From Haloarchaeobius sp. FL176 (lineage in GTDB: Archaea > Halobacteriota > Halobacteria > Halobacteriales > Natrialbaceae): DNA of 64,000 nucleotides. Both the position numbers and the translations under genes were made by a program. This document shows, in pieces, positions 42,595-51,954 of the stretch. The notes under the pieces are model-generated. The model had not been told where the DNA came from and did no database searches. It worked only from the letters and a program-made list of their open reading frames with translations. The stretch spans positions 37,623 to 101,622 of the forward strand of contig NZ_JANJYH010000011.1 in the NCBI RefSeq assembly GCF_024609245.1. The letters run 5' to 3'. The number at the start of each line of letters is the position of its first letter. Position 1 is the first letter of the stretch.

Positions 42595-44124
42595 ATGACC
42601 GTCTGGGTGCTGGGCGACCAACTCGCGGCCGACGCCGGACCGCTGGCTGACGTAGAACCCGGCGAGGAGCCGGTGCTGCTCGTCGAGGCACGCGAGTTCG
42701 CACGCAAACTGCCGTACCATCCACAGAAGCTCGTGCTGGTGTTCAGTGCGATGCGTCACTTCCGCGACCGGCTCCGCGAGGCCGGTCACGTCGTCGACTA
42801 CCGTCAGGTCGAGACGTTCCGCGAGGGTGTCGCTGGCCATCTGGCCGACCAGGCCCCCGACCGGCTCGTCGCGATGCGGCCGCCGAGCCACGGCGCGGGC
42901 GAGCGCCTCGGTGACGTCGTCGCTGAGGCGGCCGCGGAGACGGGGGTCGACGCGGAGCTGACGCTGGTCGAGAACGACCTGTTCTGCTGTTCCCCCGACG
43001 CCTTCGACGACTGGGCGGGCGACGACGAGCCGGTCCACGAGTCGTTCTACCGCTGGCAGCGCCGTCGGACTGGGTACCTGATGGACGGCGACGACGGGCC
43101 CGAAGGCGGGGAGTGGAACTTCGACGACGAGAACCGCGAGTTCCCCCGCCCCGAGGTCCGCTTCCCCGACCCACCGGTGTTCGAGCCGGACGAGACGACG
43201 CGGGCGGTCGTCGACTGGGTCGACGAGACGTTCGAATCGTGGCCGGACGGTGAGACTGCGCAGTTCCGCTGGCCGGTGACTCGCGAGGCCGCCCTCGAAG
43301 CCCTCGACGCGTTCGTCACCGACCGGCTGCCGACGTTCGGGCCGTATCAGGACGCGATGGTCGAGCGGTCGTGGTCGCTGAACCACGCGCTGCTGTCGCC
43401 CGCGCTCAACCTCGGCCTGCTCCGCCCCGAGGAGTGTATCGAGGCGGCAATCGACGCGTACGAGGCCGGCGACGCCCCGCTCCCGAGCGTCGAGGGCTTC
43501 GTGCGCCAGCTGCTGGGCTGGCGCGAGTTCACCAGACACGTCTACCGCCGCGAGATGCCCGCGATGGCCGACGCGAACCAGCTTGGCCACGACCGGCCAC
43601 TCCCCGACGCGTACTGGTCGGGCGAGACCGAGATGCGCTGTCTCGAGGCGTGCGTCGGCCACGTTCGGGAGCGTGGCTACGCCCACCACATCGAGCGGCT
43701 GATGGTGCTGTCGAACTTCGCCACGCTGCTCGGGGTCGACCCCGCCGAACTGAACCGCTGGTTCCACCTCGGGTTCGTCGACGCCTACCACTGGGTGACG
43801 ACGCCGAACGTCGTGGGGATGGGGAGCTTCGGGACGGACGCCATGTCGACCAAGCCGTACGTCTCCTCGGCGAACTACGTCGAGAAGATGAGCGACCACT
43901 GCGACGGCTGTCGCTACGACCCCGACGAGACGACCGGCGCGGACGCCTGTCCGTTCAACGCGCTCTACTGGGAGTTCCTGGACCGCCACGAGGAGCAGCT
44001 CCGGGCGACCGGTCGGATGGGGCTCGTCTACCATCACCTCGACAACAAGGATGAGGACGAACTCGCAGCCATCCACGACCGGGCGGCCGCGGTTCGGGAG
44101 GCCGCTGACGACGGGAGCCTGTGA
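42595..44124 (+). CDS. cryptochrome/photolyase family protein, FeS-type (PhrB-like)
   Basis: 509 residues. N-terminal Rossmann domain (WVLGDQLAADAGPL), FAD-binding helical domain, and four cysteines at the positions of the iron-sulfur cluster of bacterial FeS photolyases: Cys349 (MRCLE) and Cys436, Cys439, Cys452 (CDGCRYD and DACPF). The FAD/DNA segment is GMGSFGTDAMSTKPYVSSANY, as in the (6-4) repair group. Probably repairs UV (6-4) photoproducts, which suits a light-exposed halophile. Start 42595 follows a GCTTTTCCC element. Confidence 0.92.
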   Translation: MTVWVLGDQLAADAGPLADVEPGEEPVLLVEAREFARKLPYHPQKLVLVFSAMRHFRDRLREAGHVVDYRQVETFREGVAGHLADQAPDRLVAMRPPSHGAGERLGDVVAEAAAETGVDAELTLVENDLFCCSPDAFDDWAGDDEPVHESFYRWQRRRTGYLMDGDDGPEGGEWNFDDENREFPRPEVRFPDPPVFEPDETTRAVVDWVDETFESWPDGETAQFRWPVTREAALEALDAFVTDRLPTFGPYQDAMVERSWSLNHALLSPALNLGLLRPEECIEAAIDAYEAGDAPLPSVEGFVRQLLGWREFTRHVYRREMPAMADANQLGHDRPLPDAYWSGETEMRCLEACVGHVRERGYAHHIERLMVLSNFATLLGVDPAELNRWFHLGFVDAYHWVTTPNVVGMGSFGTDAMSTKPYVSSANYVEKMSDHCDGCRYDPDETTGADACPFNALYWEFLDRHEEQLRATGRMGLVYHHLDNKDEDELAAIHDRAAAVREAADDGSL

Positions 44125-44195
44125 CCGCGGTTCCTCGACGGCGGGTCCAGCCCCGGACCTGCACCCTTATCGGACGGCGTGCCCTACGGATCCGC

Positions 44196-44651
44196 ATGGG
44201 ACTTGACGTCGACGCGCCTGCGCCGCCCGAACTCGAGTACGTCGACCCGAACGAGTACGAGGACGCCTCGGTCGCCGCGGACGCCGACTACCGCCGTGAG
44301 GAGCTTGAGGCGTTCCTGCACGACGGCGCGTGGGAGCGGGCGTTCGAGGAGTGGGCCGATCACGCCGACATGAGCGAGGAGCAGTTCCGCATCGCCGGCG
44401 AGATGGAGCTGTTCGGGGAGTTCGACTTCTTCTGGGACGACTTCGCGGACCGCGTCGGCTACCACGCACCGGGTATCCCCGAGGACTGGAAGGAGCGGAC
44501 GTACCACACGGAACTCGACTCCTGGGGGACCGTCTCGGGCATCAACGCCGGACTGACCGAGCTGGGGCAGATCGTCTGCGAGGTGCTGAAAGAGGAGTAC
44601 ATCGACTGGGAGGCCGACTACGAGCCACCCGAGGACCTGCCCGACTTCTGA
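44196..44651 (+). CDS. conserved acidic haloarchaeal protein of unknown function
   Basis: 151 residues, highly acidic (EYVDPNEYEDAS), helical, no membrane segment or cysteine pair. Aromatic clusters (FDFFWDDFADRVGYHAPG) and a late conserved-looking part (GINAGLTELGQIVCEVLKE) suggest a structured soluble protein. I recognise no domain. A TTATCGG element lies 27 bp before the ATG. Confidence 0.6.
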   Translation: MGLDVDAPAPPELEYVDPNEYEDASVAADADYRREELEAFLHDGAWERAFEEWADHADMSEEQFRIAGEMELFGEFDFFWDDFADRVGYHAPGIPEDWKERTYHTELDSWGTVSGINAGLTELGQIVCEVLKEEYIDWEADYEPPEDLPDF

Positions 44652-44879
44652 CTCGCTGACCGATGCCGGCCGCGGGTGCGATGAGGCCGGCCACGCTGTC
44701 CGCGGTCGACCAGCCGACATCGCCAGATGTGTCAGTGCGCTGGATTCTCCCTCGTATAGTCTAACCGTTCTACGGAACGCTCTGCGTAGTGCAGAAAGCG
44801 AGCGCGACCCCAGAAGGGCCGCGAGAACGGAATCGAGTGGCGTCTGTCGCGTTGGGAACGGTGCTGGCAGCGGGCTGTA

Positions 44880-45023
44880 CTACTCCCGTGAGACGGCGAC
44901 GTTGCGGACCGCGCCGTCACACAGCGGGCTGTCGCAGGTCGCACTGGCCGATTCGAGTCGTGCGCCACAGCGGACGCACTCGTACTCGGTCCGGCTCGGT
45001 GTGTATGGGTCGGTTCGTACCAT
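44880..45023 (-). CDS. 47-residue rubrerythrin-like zinc-ribbon protein
   Basis: Starts MVRTDPYTPSRTEYECVRCG and ends with DGAVRNVAVSRE. The first CxxC knuckle (CVRC) is standard, but the second is C-DSPL-C (four residues between) instead of CPxC, an insertion of two residues. It otherwise matches the tiny rubrerythrin-like zinc proteins of haloarchaea. AT-rich DNA precedes it, so a promoter is likely. Function unknown. Confidence 0.7.
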   Translation of the reverse strand: MVRTDPYTPSRTEYECVRCGARLESASATCDSPLCDGAVRNVAVSRE

Positions 45024-45137
45024 CGTAGTTGTATGGTACAATTCCACAAGGTAAAGTGTTATGCTGTAACACACGCATACTCTACAGACGCACACATATT
45101 CCTTAAACACATACTAGGCTCAGAAGTGGACGTTCGT

Positions 45138-45695
45138 TCAGTTCCTGGTGGCGACGACGAGCATCGTCTCCGGACGTTCGTCGGCCCGCTCGACGACGAA
45201 CCCCCCCGCCTCGTGGTGTGAAATCGCCTCGGACAGGTCGTACCGCTCCGTACGTGGCGGTCCCGACTCCCCCTCGCCCGTCGCGGTCCAGTCCACGGTG
45301 ACGAGGCGCCCGCCCGGCACGAGCACTCGATGCAGTTCCTCGAGCGCGCCCTCGCCGGCGAACTCGTGGTACGTCATCGTCGAGAACGCGGCCTCGAGCG
45401 CACCGTCGTCGAACGGCAAGTCGTCGACGGGTGCCGTCACCGGTTCGACGTTGTCGGGCATCCCCTTCTCGCTGTAGATGTCGTGCATCTCCGCCTGCAC
45501 GTCCACCGCGTACATCCGGTCGGCGAACGCCGCCACGTCGTCCGTGTAGAAGCCGGTACCCGAACCGAGGTCGGCGACGGCCTCGGTCCCGTCGAGGTCG
45601 AGCGCGGCGACCAGCTCCTCGCGGGAGCAGTAGCGGTAGCGTGAGGGGTCCTCGAGTGCGTCGGCGCGGTCGATCGGGAACGTGTGGAAACCCAT
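45138..45695 (-). CDS. class I SAM-dependent methyltransferase
   Basis: 185 residues. SAM motifs VADLGSGTGFYTDDVA, MYAVDVQAEMHDIY and VLVPGGRLVTVDW are clear. Substrate not readable; the small C-terminal part (HHEAGGFVVERADERP) is acidic. The ATG at 45695 begins just before the domain (MGFHTFPIDRADALED). Confidence 0.85.
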   Translation of the reverse strand: MGFHTFPIDRADALEDPSRYRYCSREELVAALDLDGTEAVADLGSGTGFYTDDVAAFADRMYAVDVQAEMHDIYSEKGMPDNVEPVTAPVDDLPFDDGALEAAFSTMTYHEFAGEGALEELHRVLVPGGRLVTVDWTATGEGESGPPRTERYDLSEAISHHEAGGFVVERADERPETMLVVATRN

Positions 45696-45791
45696 GGTGA
45701 CCCTTGACCCTGCACCGTTGTAGCGATGGTGGAAGACAAGCGGTAGCACTGACCCCGAAGTTTGAACTGTCCCGCTCGACTCCGCCTACTA

Positions 45792-46355
45792 ATGGTCGAT
45801 CTCCACGACGACCCCATCGAACTCGTCGATTCCCGTCACGAGACGTGGGTCGAACGGTACGAGTCCCAGCGCAAGCAGGTGCAGGACGCGCTCGAAGCCG
45901 CCGGCCTCGCGGACAGCCTCCGTCGCATCGAGCACGTCGGTTCCACGGCCGTCCCCGGCCTCGCCGCGAAGGACATCGTCGACCTCGACGTGGTCGTCGA
46001 GGATGGAACGGTCCGCGAGGCCGCGGCGGTCATCGTCGACCGTCTCGGCGGCACGCGCTACGACAACCACGACGGCTGGAACGTCGTGCCTCGTCGAGAG
46101 GACGGACAGCGGTTCAACGTCCACGTCTTCGCCGAGTCGGACGACGGCTGGAAGGTCAGCGTCGCCACGCGGGACGTACTCCGGGAACGCGACGACCTGC
46201 GCGACGAGTACGGGGCGGTGAAACGGCGGCTCGCCGACGAGACGAACGACCTCGGCGACTACTCGCGCGGGAAGACCGCACTCGTCGAGGAACTGCTCGA
46301 AGTCGCGAGAGACGGCGACTACCACTTCGAGTTCACGGTGCCCGAGTCGGCCTGA
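45792..46355 (+). CDS. GrpB family protein (nucleotidyltransferase fold, UPF0157)
   Basis: 187 residues. The family signature RIEHVGSTAVPGLAAKDIVDLDV (shown here in part: EHVGSTAVPGL, KDIVDLDVVV) with the GS and DxD of nucleotidyltransferases is intact; RFNVHVFAESDDGW and late YSRGKTALVEE are typical. In bacteria and archaea GrpB has been linked to nucleotidyl transfer but the substrate is unknown. Confidence 0.88.
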   Translation: MVDLHDDPIELVDSRHETWVERYESQRKQVQDALEAAGLADSLRRIEHVGSTAVPGLAAKDIVDLDVVVEDGTVREAAAVIVDRLGGTRYDNHDGWNVVPRREDGQRFNVHVFAESDDGWKVSVATRDVLRERDDLRDEYGAVKRRLADETNDLGDYSRGKTALVEELLEVARDGDYHFEFTVPESA

Positions 46356-46374
46356 GACGGCCCCTTCCCCGATG

Positions 46375-47382
46375 TCAACGCAGTTCCGGTGCGACCTCGT
46401 TCCCGAGTCGCTCGATGCACTCCGCCATCGTCTCCGTCCCGATGCCGGGGTGGTAGGTGCGGAAGATGACGTGCACGTCGTCGCCGAGCGCGTCGCGGTA
46501 GCGCTTCAGGTCGGCGACGACCTGCTCGGGCGTGCCGAAGATGGCCTGCTGCTTCAGCTCTTCTTTGCGTTCCCCGGGCAGCTCGTCGACAGTCTCCCCG
46601 GAGAAGAGCTCGGCGTAGCGCCGCTGGATGTAGAAGTAGCCGGGCTTCATCGTCTCCCACGCGTCCTCGCGGGAGTCGCCGACGAACCCGTGGCGGATGA
46701 TGTAGACATCGAAATCACCGTCGATCTCTTCCTTCTCGCGGACGGTCCGGATGTCCTCGATGCGCTTCCGCAGGCCGCCGATGGAGAGTTTGGACGGTGC
46801 ACACCACGCGTCGGCGGTGCGAGCGGCCCGACAGACGGCCGGCTTGGCCCCGCCGCCGAGCATGATGGGCACGTCGTTGTCGACGGGCTTCGGCGTGACC
46901 GACACGTCGGGGTCGATGTCGTGGAACTCGGCGTCGTAGTCGAGGGGACCTTCGGACCACGCCGCCCGCAGCAGGTCGACCTGGTCCGACAGCCGCTCGA
47001 CACGTTCGTCCTGGGGGACACCGAAGGCCTCGAACTCGCCCGGGTTGGAGCCGATGGCCAGCCCGAGCGTCATCCGGTCGTGCGAGAGATGGTCGAGAGT
47101 CGCGGTGTCCTCCGCGAGCCGGACGCCGTCGTACAGCGGTGCGAGCGCGATGCAGGTGCCGAGCTCTATCTCGTCGGTCTCCGCCGCGATGGCCGCGAGC
47201 GACGGCATCGTTCCCGGCAGGTACTCGTCCTCGGTGAAGTGGTGCTCGGACACCCAGATGCTGTCCAGGCCCGCGTCGTCGGCCGTCCGCGAGAGCTCGA
47301 GCATCTCGTCGTAGATATCCGTCGTCGAACGGTCGTCGTCTGGGCGGCGTTGGCAGGTGAACAGGCCGGTTCCCAGCTTCAT
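46375..47382 (-). CDS. LLM-class flavin-dependent oxidoreductase
   Basis: 335 residues, luciferase-like TIM barrel. TADDAGLDSIWVSEHHFTED at the N-terminus, RMTLGLAIGSNPGEFEAFG and the later VPIMLGGGAKPAVCRAART are typical. Might use F420H2 or FMN; haloarchaea have F420 but the sequence alone does not decide. Stands alone, convergent to GrpB. Confidence 0.88.
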   Translation of the reverse strand: MKLGTGLFTCQRRPDDDRSTTDIYDEMLELSRTADDAGLDSIWVSEHHFTEDEYLPGTMPSLAAIAAETDEIELGTCIALAPLYDGVRLAEDTATLDHLSHDRMTLGLAIGSNPGEFEAFGVPQDERVERLSDQVDLLRAAWSEGPLDYDAEFHDIDPDVSVTPKPVDNDVPIMLGGGAKPAVCRAARTADAWCAPSKLSIGGLRKRIEDIRTVREKEEIDGDFDVYIIRHGFVGDSREDAWETMKPGYFYIQRRYAELFSGETVDELPGERKEELKQQAIFGTPEQVVADLKRYRDALGDDVHVIFRTYHPGIGTETMAECIERLGNEVAPELR

Positions 47383-47514
47383 ACCCGTTGGATTCCGCGG
47401 GCTGCGTCAAAACGATTCGGCAATCGGCAGTGACCCGCGCTCCTCGTGGTGCGTGACCAGTCGCTGTGCCCGAACCCACTAGCCTACTTGACCCCCGCGT
47501 CCGAAACCCGAGCC

Positions 47515-48642
47515 ATGACCGAAACCGCCTTCGAGCGACGCACCCGGGCCTGTCAGCAGCGGCTCCGAGACGGTGCGGGGGACCTCGCCGTGCTGTTCCC
47601 GAGCCGGAACCTGTTCTACGCGACCGGCTTCGACGAGGAGCCACAGGAGCGGCACCTGTTCCTGTTCGTGCCCGCGGAAGGCGACCCGACCTTCCTCGTC
47701 CCCGACCTCTACGGCTCGCAGGTCGAGTCCGAGAGCTGGGTCGAGGACGTGCGGACCTGGAGCGACGGCGAGGACCCGGTGGCGGCCGTCGAGGACGTGG
47801 TTGCCGACCTCTCAGTCCCGGCCGACGGCCACGTGCTCGTCGACGACACGATGTGGGCGCTGTTCACGCAGGACCTCGAAGCCGCGCTTCCGGACGCCTC
47901 GTTCGGCCTCGCCAGCGTGGTGTTCGACGAGCTGCGGGTCCGCAAGGACGAGGCCGAGCTCGACGCCCTGCGGCGAGCCGGCCAACTCGCGGACGAGGTC
48001 AGCGTCGCACTACGAGAGCTGGGCGAGGAAGTGGTCGGCTGGACCGAGGCCGAACTGGCCGCCGAAATCGAGTCGCGGCTGGTCTCGGGCGGCGGTGAAT
48101 CGGTCTCGTTCGACGTCATCGCCGGCTCGGGACCGAACGGGGCGATGCCCCACCACACCCACGGCGACCGGGAGATAGAACGGGGCGACCCCGTCGTACT
48201 GGACTTCGGCGCGTACGTCGACGGTTACCCCGGCGACCAGACCCGGACCGTCGTGTTCGCCGGCGAGCCCCCCGAGCGGTTTGCGGAAGTGCACGGGACG
48301 GTCCGCGAGGCGCTGGAGGCGGGCGTCTCGGCCGTCGAACCCGGCGTCACCGCCGAGTCCGTCGACCGCGCGGCTCGCGAGGTCATCGAGGACGCCGGCT
48401 ACGGCGAGCGGTTCGTCCACCGCACCGGCCACGGTGTCGGCCTCGACGTCCACGAGCCGCCGTACATCGTCGACGGGAACGGGACGGAACTGGAGCCGGG
48501 GATGGTGTTCTCGGTCGAGCCCGGTGTCTACCTCGACGGCGAGTTCGGCGTGCGCATCGAGGACCTCGTCGTCGTCACCGAGGACGGCTGCGAGCGGCTC
48601 AACGAGTCGCCGCATGGGTGGCGCGTCGGGGACAGCGAGTAG
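47515..48642 (+). CDS. M24 family Xaa-Pro peptidase
   Basis: 375 residues. N-terminal creatinase-like domain, then the pita-bread fold with all five metal ligands: Asp in VVLDFGAYVDGYPGD (both Asp), His in HRTGHGVGLDVHEPP, Glu in FSVEPGVYLDG and Glu in VRIEDLVVV. A functional dipeptidase or X-Pro peptidase is likely. Compare the second M24 protein at 49.2 kb, in which one ligand is missing. Confidence 0.92.
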   Translation: MTETAFERRTRACQQRLRDGAGDLAVLFPSRNLFYATGFDEEPQERHLFLFVPAEGDPTFLVPDLYGSQVESESWVEDVRTWSDGEDPVAAVEDVVADLSVPADGHVLVDDTMWALFTQDLEAALPDASFGLASVVFDELRVRKDEAELDALRRAGQLADEVSVALRELGEEVVGWTEAELAAEIESRLVSGGGESVSFDVIAGSGPNGAMPHHTHGDREIERGDPVVLDFGAYVDGYPGDQTRTVVFAGEPPERFAEVHGTVREALEAGVSAVEPGVTAESVDRAAREVIEDAGYGERFVHRTGHGVGLDVHEPPYIVDGNGTELEPGMVFSVEPGVYLDGEFGVRIEDLVVVTEDGCERLNESPHGWRVGDSE

Positions 48643-48689
48643 GGGTGCCGGGGGAACAGTAATGCCCCACGACCACGTCACATGTTACC

Positions 48690-49193
48690 ATGGACTTCCG
48701 CCACGCGGCCACTGACGACGTACCGGAGATCATCGGCGTCGCGGAGCGGTCCTGGGAGCACGACTATCCGGACATCCTGACTCGCGAATCAACCCGCGAG
48801 GCGGTCACGGAGTGGTACGACGCCGACCGCCTCGAACTGGACGCCGTCGCTGCCGACACGGGTCTCATCGTCGCCTGCGAGGACGCCGACGAGGACAGGA
48901 CCGGCTCGGTAATCGGCTTCGTCCACGGGGTCGTCGACGAGGCCACCGGAACGCTGCTTCGCGTCTACGTCGATCCGGAGTATCGAGGCGAGGGGGTCGG
49001 CCGTGCGCTCGTCGAGTACGCCATCGACGACTTCGGCACCCGCGGCATCGAGCGCGTCGAGGCGATGGTGCTCGCGGCGAACGAGCCCGGCAACGAGTTC
49101 TACCGCTCGCTCGGGTTCGAGCTCGTCCAGCGCGCCACGACGACCGTCGGCGGCGAGCCCCACGACGAGAACATCTACCTGAAGCTGCTCTGA
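48690..49193 (+). CDS. GNAT family N-acetyltransferase
   Basis: 167 residues. The acetyl-CoA motif is VDPEYRGEGVGRALVEYA, followed by MVLAANEPGNEFYRSLGFEL, a standard GNAT pattern. Substrate unknown. Lies between the two M24 genes, 47 bp after the first. Confidence 0.9.
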   Translation: MDFRHAATDDVPEIIGVAERSWEHDYPDILTRESTREAVTEWYDADRLELDAVAADTGLIVACEDADEDRTGSVIGFVHGVVDEATGTLLRVYVDPEYRGEGVGRALVEYAIDDFGTRGIERVEAMVLAANEPGNEFYRSLGFELVQRATTTVGGEPHDENIYLKLL

Positions 49194-49197
49194 GCCG

Positions 49198-50466
49198 TCA
49201 GTAGTCGATCTGCGTGATCTCCTCGACGGGCCACTGGCTCAGGATCTCGACGCCGTCCTCGCGGACGACGACCATCTCCTCGACGCGGACGCCCTGGCGG
49301 TCGGCGGGCTCCATCGTCTCGACGGCCATCGTCATGCCCTCCTCGATCTCGATGGGATGGTCGGGCGAGAGGCCACGCCAGATGAGCGGCTCCTCGTAGA
49401 GCTGGAGCCCCAGCCCGTGCGCCCAGTGGTTTGTGGTCATCTGCCAGTGGTCGGTCGCGCCGTACCAGTCGGCGTGCTCGCCCTCCATATCGGGGAAGCC
49501 CTTGCAGATCTCGTCGGTGGTCGCGCCGGGCTCGATGCGGTCGAGCACGTCGTAGAGGTTGTCAACGGCGGTCTCGTAGGCGTCCTGCTGGGCCTGCGTC
49601 GGCTCGCCCAGGGAGAAAGTGCGGTAGTAGCACGAGCGGTAGCCGAGGTAGCCGATGTTGTAGAAGTCGGCGTAGACGATGTCGCCCGGCCGCATCATCC
49701 GGTCGGTCGTGTTCGCCTGGTGCTTCGGCCAGGTGTTCGGGCCGCTCGTGACGTAGCCGCCCTGGGCCATCGCGCCGTGGCGCCATATCTCGCGGACCGC
49801 GTCGCCCCAGACCTCAGACTCGCGCTTGCCCGGCGCGGCGTTCTCGACGAGCTGCTGGAAGCCCGCCTCGCAGATGGCCGCGACCATGCGGAGGCACTCG
49901 ATCTCGTCTTCGGTCTTGATCTTCCGGGCGTCGTGCATCAGGTCGACGCACTCTTTCGTTCTGACATCGACGCCGTCGTTCTCGAACGCGTCGATGAGGC
50001 CCATGTTGCCCACGTCGAGGCCCATCGGCTCCTTGTGGACGCCGTACTCCTCCATCGCCTCGTAGACGAGGTCGGCCATCTTCTGCTTCAGCCAGCTCCG
50101 GGCCGAGTCCCGGCCGGACGCCCGCGGGACGTTGCCGAGACCGGGGCAGGCGTACCGGATGTCGTCGAGCCACGGACAGTTGAATCGCTGGTTGCTCGCG
50201 TGGTCGGCGGTGTCCCAGTGGACGATGTCGCCGTCCTCGGTGAGCAGGGTGTAGTGGTCCGCGCCGGAGCCACCGGTCATCGCCAGGCCGGTGACGTAGC
50301 GGATGTTCGGGTCCGAGACCAGCAGCATCGAGCTCATCTCCGACTCTTCGAGACGGGCGAGCGCCTTCGCGTACCGCTCCTCGCGGAGCCGCTTCACGTC
50401 GATGCGTTCCTCCCAGTCGACAGCCTGGGTTCCCCGCGTTCCCTCCATGAACGAGCGTTCGTACAT
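49198..50466 (-). CDS. M24 family protein lacking one metal ligand
   Basis: 422 residues from the ATG at 50466, chosen because a TATA box lies 22-32 bp upstream (an ATG at 50448 is possible). N-terminal creatinase-like domain (VSDPNIRYVTGLAMTGG). In the catalytic half the first Asp is in IVYADFYNIGYL, but the place of the second Asp (11 residues on) is Ser (GYRSCYYRTF). His (HWAHGLGLQLYEEP), Glu (MAVETMEPA) and Glu (VRVEEMVVV) are kept. The change would weaken or alter the metal site, so a lyase or non-peptidase activity is possible. Related in general outline to DddP-type lyases, but I cannot claim that function. Confidence 0.8.
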   Translation of the reverse strand: MYERSFMEGTRGTQAVDWEERIDVKRLREERYAKALARLEESEMSSMLLVSDPNIRYVTGLAMTGGSGADHYTLLTEDGDIVHWDTADHASNQRFNCPWLDDIRYACPGLGNVPRASGRDSARSWLKQKMADLVYEAMEEYGVHKEPMGLDVGNMGLIDAFENDGVDVRTKECVDLMHDARKIKTEDEIECLRMVAAICEAGFQQLVENAAPGKRESEVWGDAVREIWRHGAMAQGGYVTSGPNTWPKHQANTTDRMMRPGDIVYADFYNIGYLGYRSCYYRTFSLGEPTQAQQDAYETAVDNLYDVLDRIEPGATTDEICKGFPDMEGEHADWYGATDHWQMTTNHWAHGLGLQLYEEPLIWRGLSPDHPIEIEEGMTMAVETMEPADRQGVRVEEMVVVREDGVEILSQWPVEEITQIDY

Positions 50467-50487
50467 GCACGGTCCTACCGCCAGTAG

Positions 50488-50498
50488 GCTTATCAAAC
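50488..50498 (-). promoter_or_regulatory. TATA box of the second M24 gene
   Basis: On the minus strand GTTTGATAAGC, 22-32 bp before the ATG at 50466. Confidence 0.5.
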
Positions 50499-50578
50499 TA
50501 CGGGCAGGCCCCGGTCTCTGCTGTCATTCCACACGGTTCGAACAAAGCTTATGTTGCAAGGAGATAGTTGGTCGAAAC

Positions 50579-51307
50579 ATGAAACGCGTGCTCTCTAGCG
50601 TCGGCATCGGCTCCGCAACCGTCGACACCATCCTCCCCGACAGCTCGTTCGTCCCCGGGGAGACCGTCGAGGCGACCGTCGAAGTCGAGGGTGGCTCCTC
50701 CGAGCAGGAGATCGAACAGCTCAACTTCGCGTTCGTCACCCGCTACCGCGGCGAGGAGGGGTACGAGCAGTCGGTGTTCGAGCGGTTCACCGTCGCCGAT
50801 TCGTTCACCATCGGTGAGGGCGAGCGCCGGGAGATTCCGGTCGAGTTCACCGTCCCGTACGGGACCCCGCTCACCAGGGGCGGGGTGAAGGTCTGGCTCA
50901 AGACCGGCCTCGACATCGACTGGGCACTCGACCCGAAGGACAAGGACCACATCGAGGTCCAGCCGGACGAGCGCATGGCCGCGCTCTTCGAGGCCGTCGA
51001 GGACCTCGGCTTCGGCTTCCACAGCTCCGAGGTCGAACGCACCCGGTTCGGCCACTCTCACCCGTTCGCCCAGGAGTTCGAGTTCCGACCACGCTCCGGG
51101 CCGTTCACGGGCGACCTCGACGAGCTGGAGCTCATCTGCGCGCCGACCGCCGAGGAGGTGCAGGTCCACCTCGAAATCGACCGTCGCGGCGGGCTGCTCT
51201 CCGAGATGGCCGAAACCGACGAGTCCCGGGACAGCTTCCGGTTCGACGACAGCGACACGGACAGCATTCGGTCGGAGCTCCGACGCCGCATCGAGCACCA
51301 CGCCTGA
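50579..51307 (+). CDS. spo0M: Spo0M/sporulation-control-like arrestin-fold protein
   Basis: 242 residues. MKRVLSSVGIGSATVDTILP opens an arrestin-like beta sandwich (PGETVEATVEVEGGSSEQEI), followed by the VEFTVPYGTPLTRGGVKVWLKT strand and late FGHSHPFAQEFEFRP. This is the Spo0M domain; in Bacillus it affects sporulation, while in haloarchaea the role is unknown and likely structural or regulatory. An AAGGAGAT string lies 14 bp before the ATG. Confidence 0.85.
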   Translation: MKRVLSSVGIGSATVDTILPDSSFVPGETVEATVEVEGGSSEQEIEQLNFAFVTRYRGEEGYEQSVFERFTVADSFTIGEGERREIPVEFTVPYGTPLTRGGVKVWLKTGLDIDWALDPKDKDHIEVQPDERMAALFEAVEDLGFGFHSSEVERTRFGHSHPFAQEFEFRPRSGPFTGDLDELELICAPTAEEVQVHLEIDRRGGLLSEMAETDESRDSFRFDDSDTDSIRSELRRRIEHHA

Positions 51308-51382
51308 GGGGAGCCGCGGGGTCCGCCCGCCCACGACCGCAGCGACTGGAACCTTTTTCCGCCGCGGCGGCGTGTGTATCGT

Positions 51383-51895
51383 ATGATAGGCACAGTGAGC
51401 AGCATCGTCCTCCAGCCGGGATTCGACCCCGACCCGAACGGCATCGACGTCGCGGTCAACCTCGGTAGTTCGGCGGGGTCGGCGTTCCTGACGACGCTCG
51501 TCGTCGGCGCGATCATGGTCGCGCTCGCGCCGGACTACACCCGTCGGATGATGGACACGGTCCGCGAGGACGCGGTCGGCTCGTTCGGCTACGGGCTCGT
51601 CCTGCTCGTCGGACTCGTCGTCGTCACCGTCCTGCTCGCAGTCACCATCATCGGAATCGTGCTCGCCATCCCGCTCGCTCTTGTCGCGAGCCTCGTCTGG
51701 GCAGTCGGCGCAGCCATCGGCTACCTCGCCATCGCCGAGCGACTGGTCAAGCCCGACCCGGACGAGTGGCTCGTCCCGCTCCTCATCGCGGCGGCCCTGA
51801 ACGGTCTCCTCGTTCTTACCGGCGTCGGCGGTATCGTCTCCTTCGCTATCGGTGCGGCCGGCTTCGGTGCGGTGCTGCGGGACTGGCTCGACTGA
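51383..51895 (+). CDS. membrane protein with four to five helices
   Basis: 170 residues with hydrophobic segments near 31-48, 70-92, 94-120 and 137-165. The AACCTTTTTCC element about 25-34 bp upstream supports the ATG at 51383. The C-terminal helices are glycine-rich (GVGGIVSFAIGAAGFGAVL). Family not identified with certainty (similar in layout to haloarchaeal DUF8173-like proteins). Confidence 0.6.
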   Translation: MIGTVSSIVLQPGFDPDPNGIDVAVNLGSSAGSAFLTTLVVGAIMVALAPDYTRRMMDTVREDAVGSFGYGLVLLVGLVVVTVLLAVTIIGIVLAIPLALVASLVWAVGAAIGYLAIAERLVKPDPDEWLVPLLIAAALNGLLVLTGVGGIVSFAIGAAGFGAVLRDWLD

Positions 51896-51954
51896 CCCGG
51901 ACGCCTGCCGACACCCGAATTGGTATGTCGCCGCCCTACGTGCGTCCCGACCAC

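Noticed and set aside
44765..44795. CTACG...CGTAG hairpin as a terminator or RNA gene
   Set aside because: Stem of only 5 bp with a 10-nt loop, no T-tract; no cloverleaf or conserved RNA pattern.
49198..50466. DMSP lyase DddP
   Set aside because: General M24 relationship only; one metal ligand is changed and no DMSP-related genes are near.
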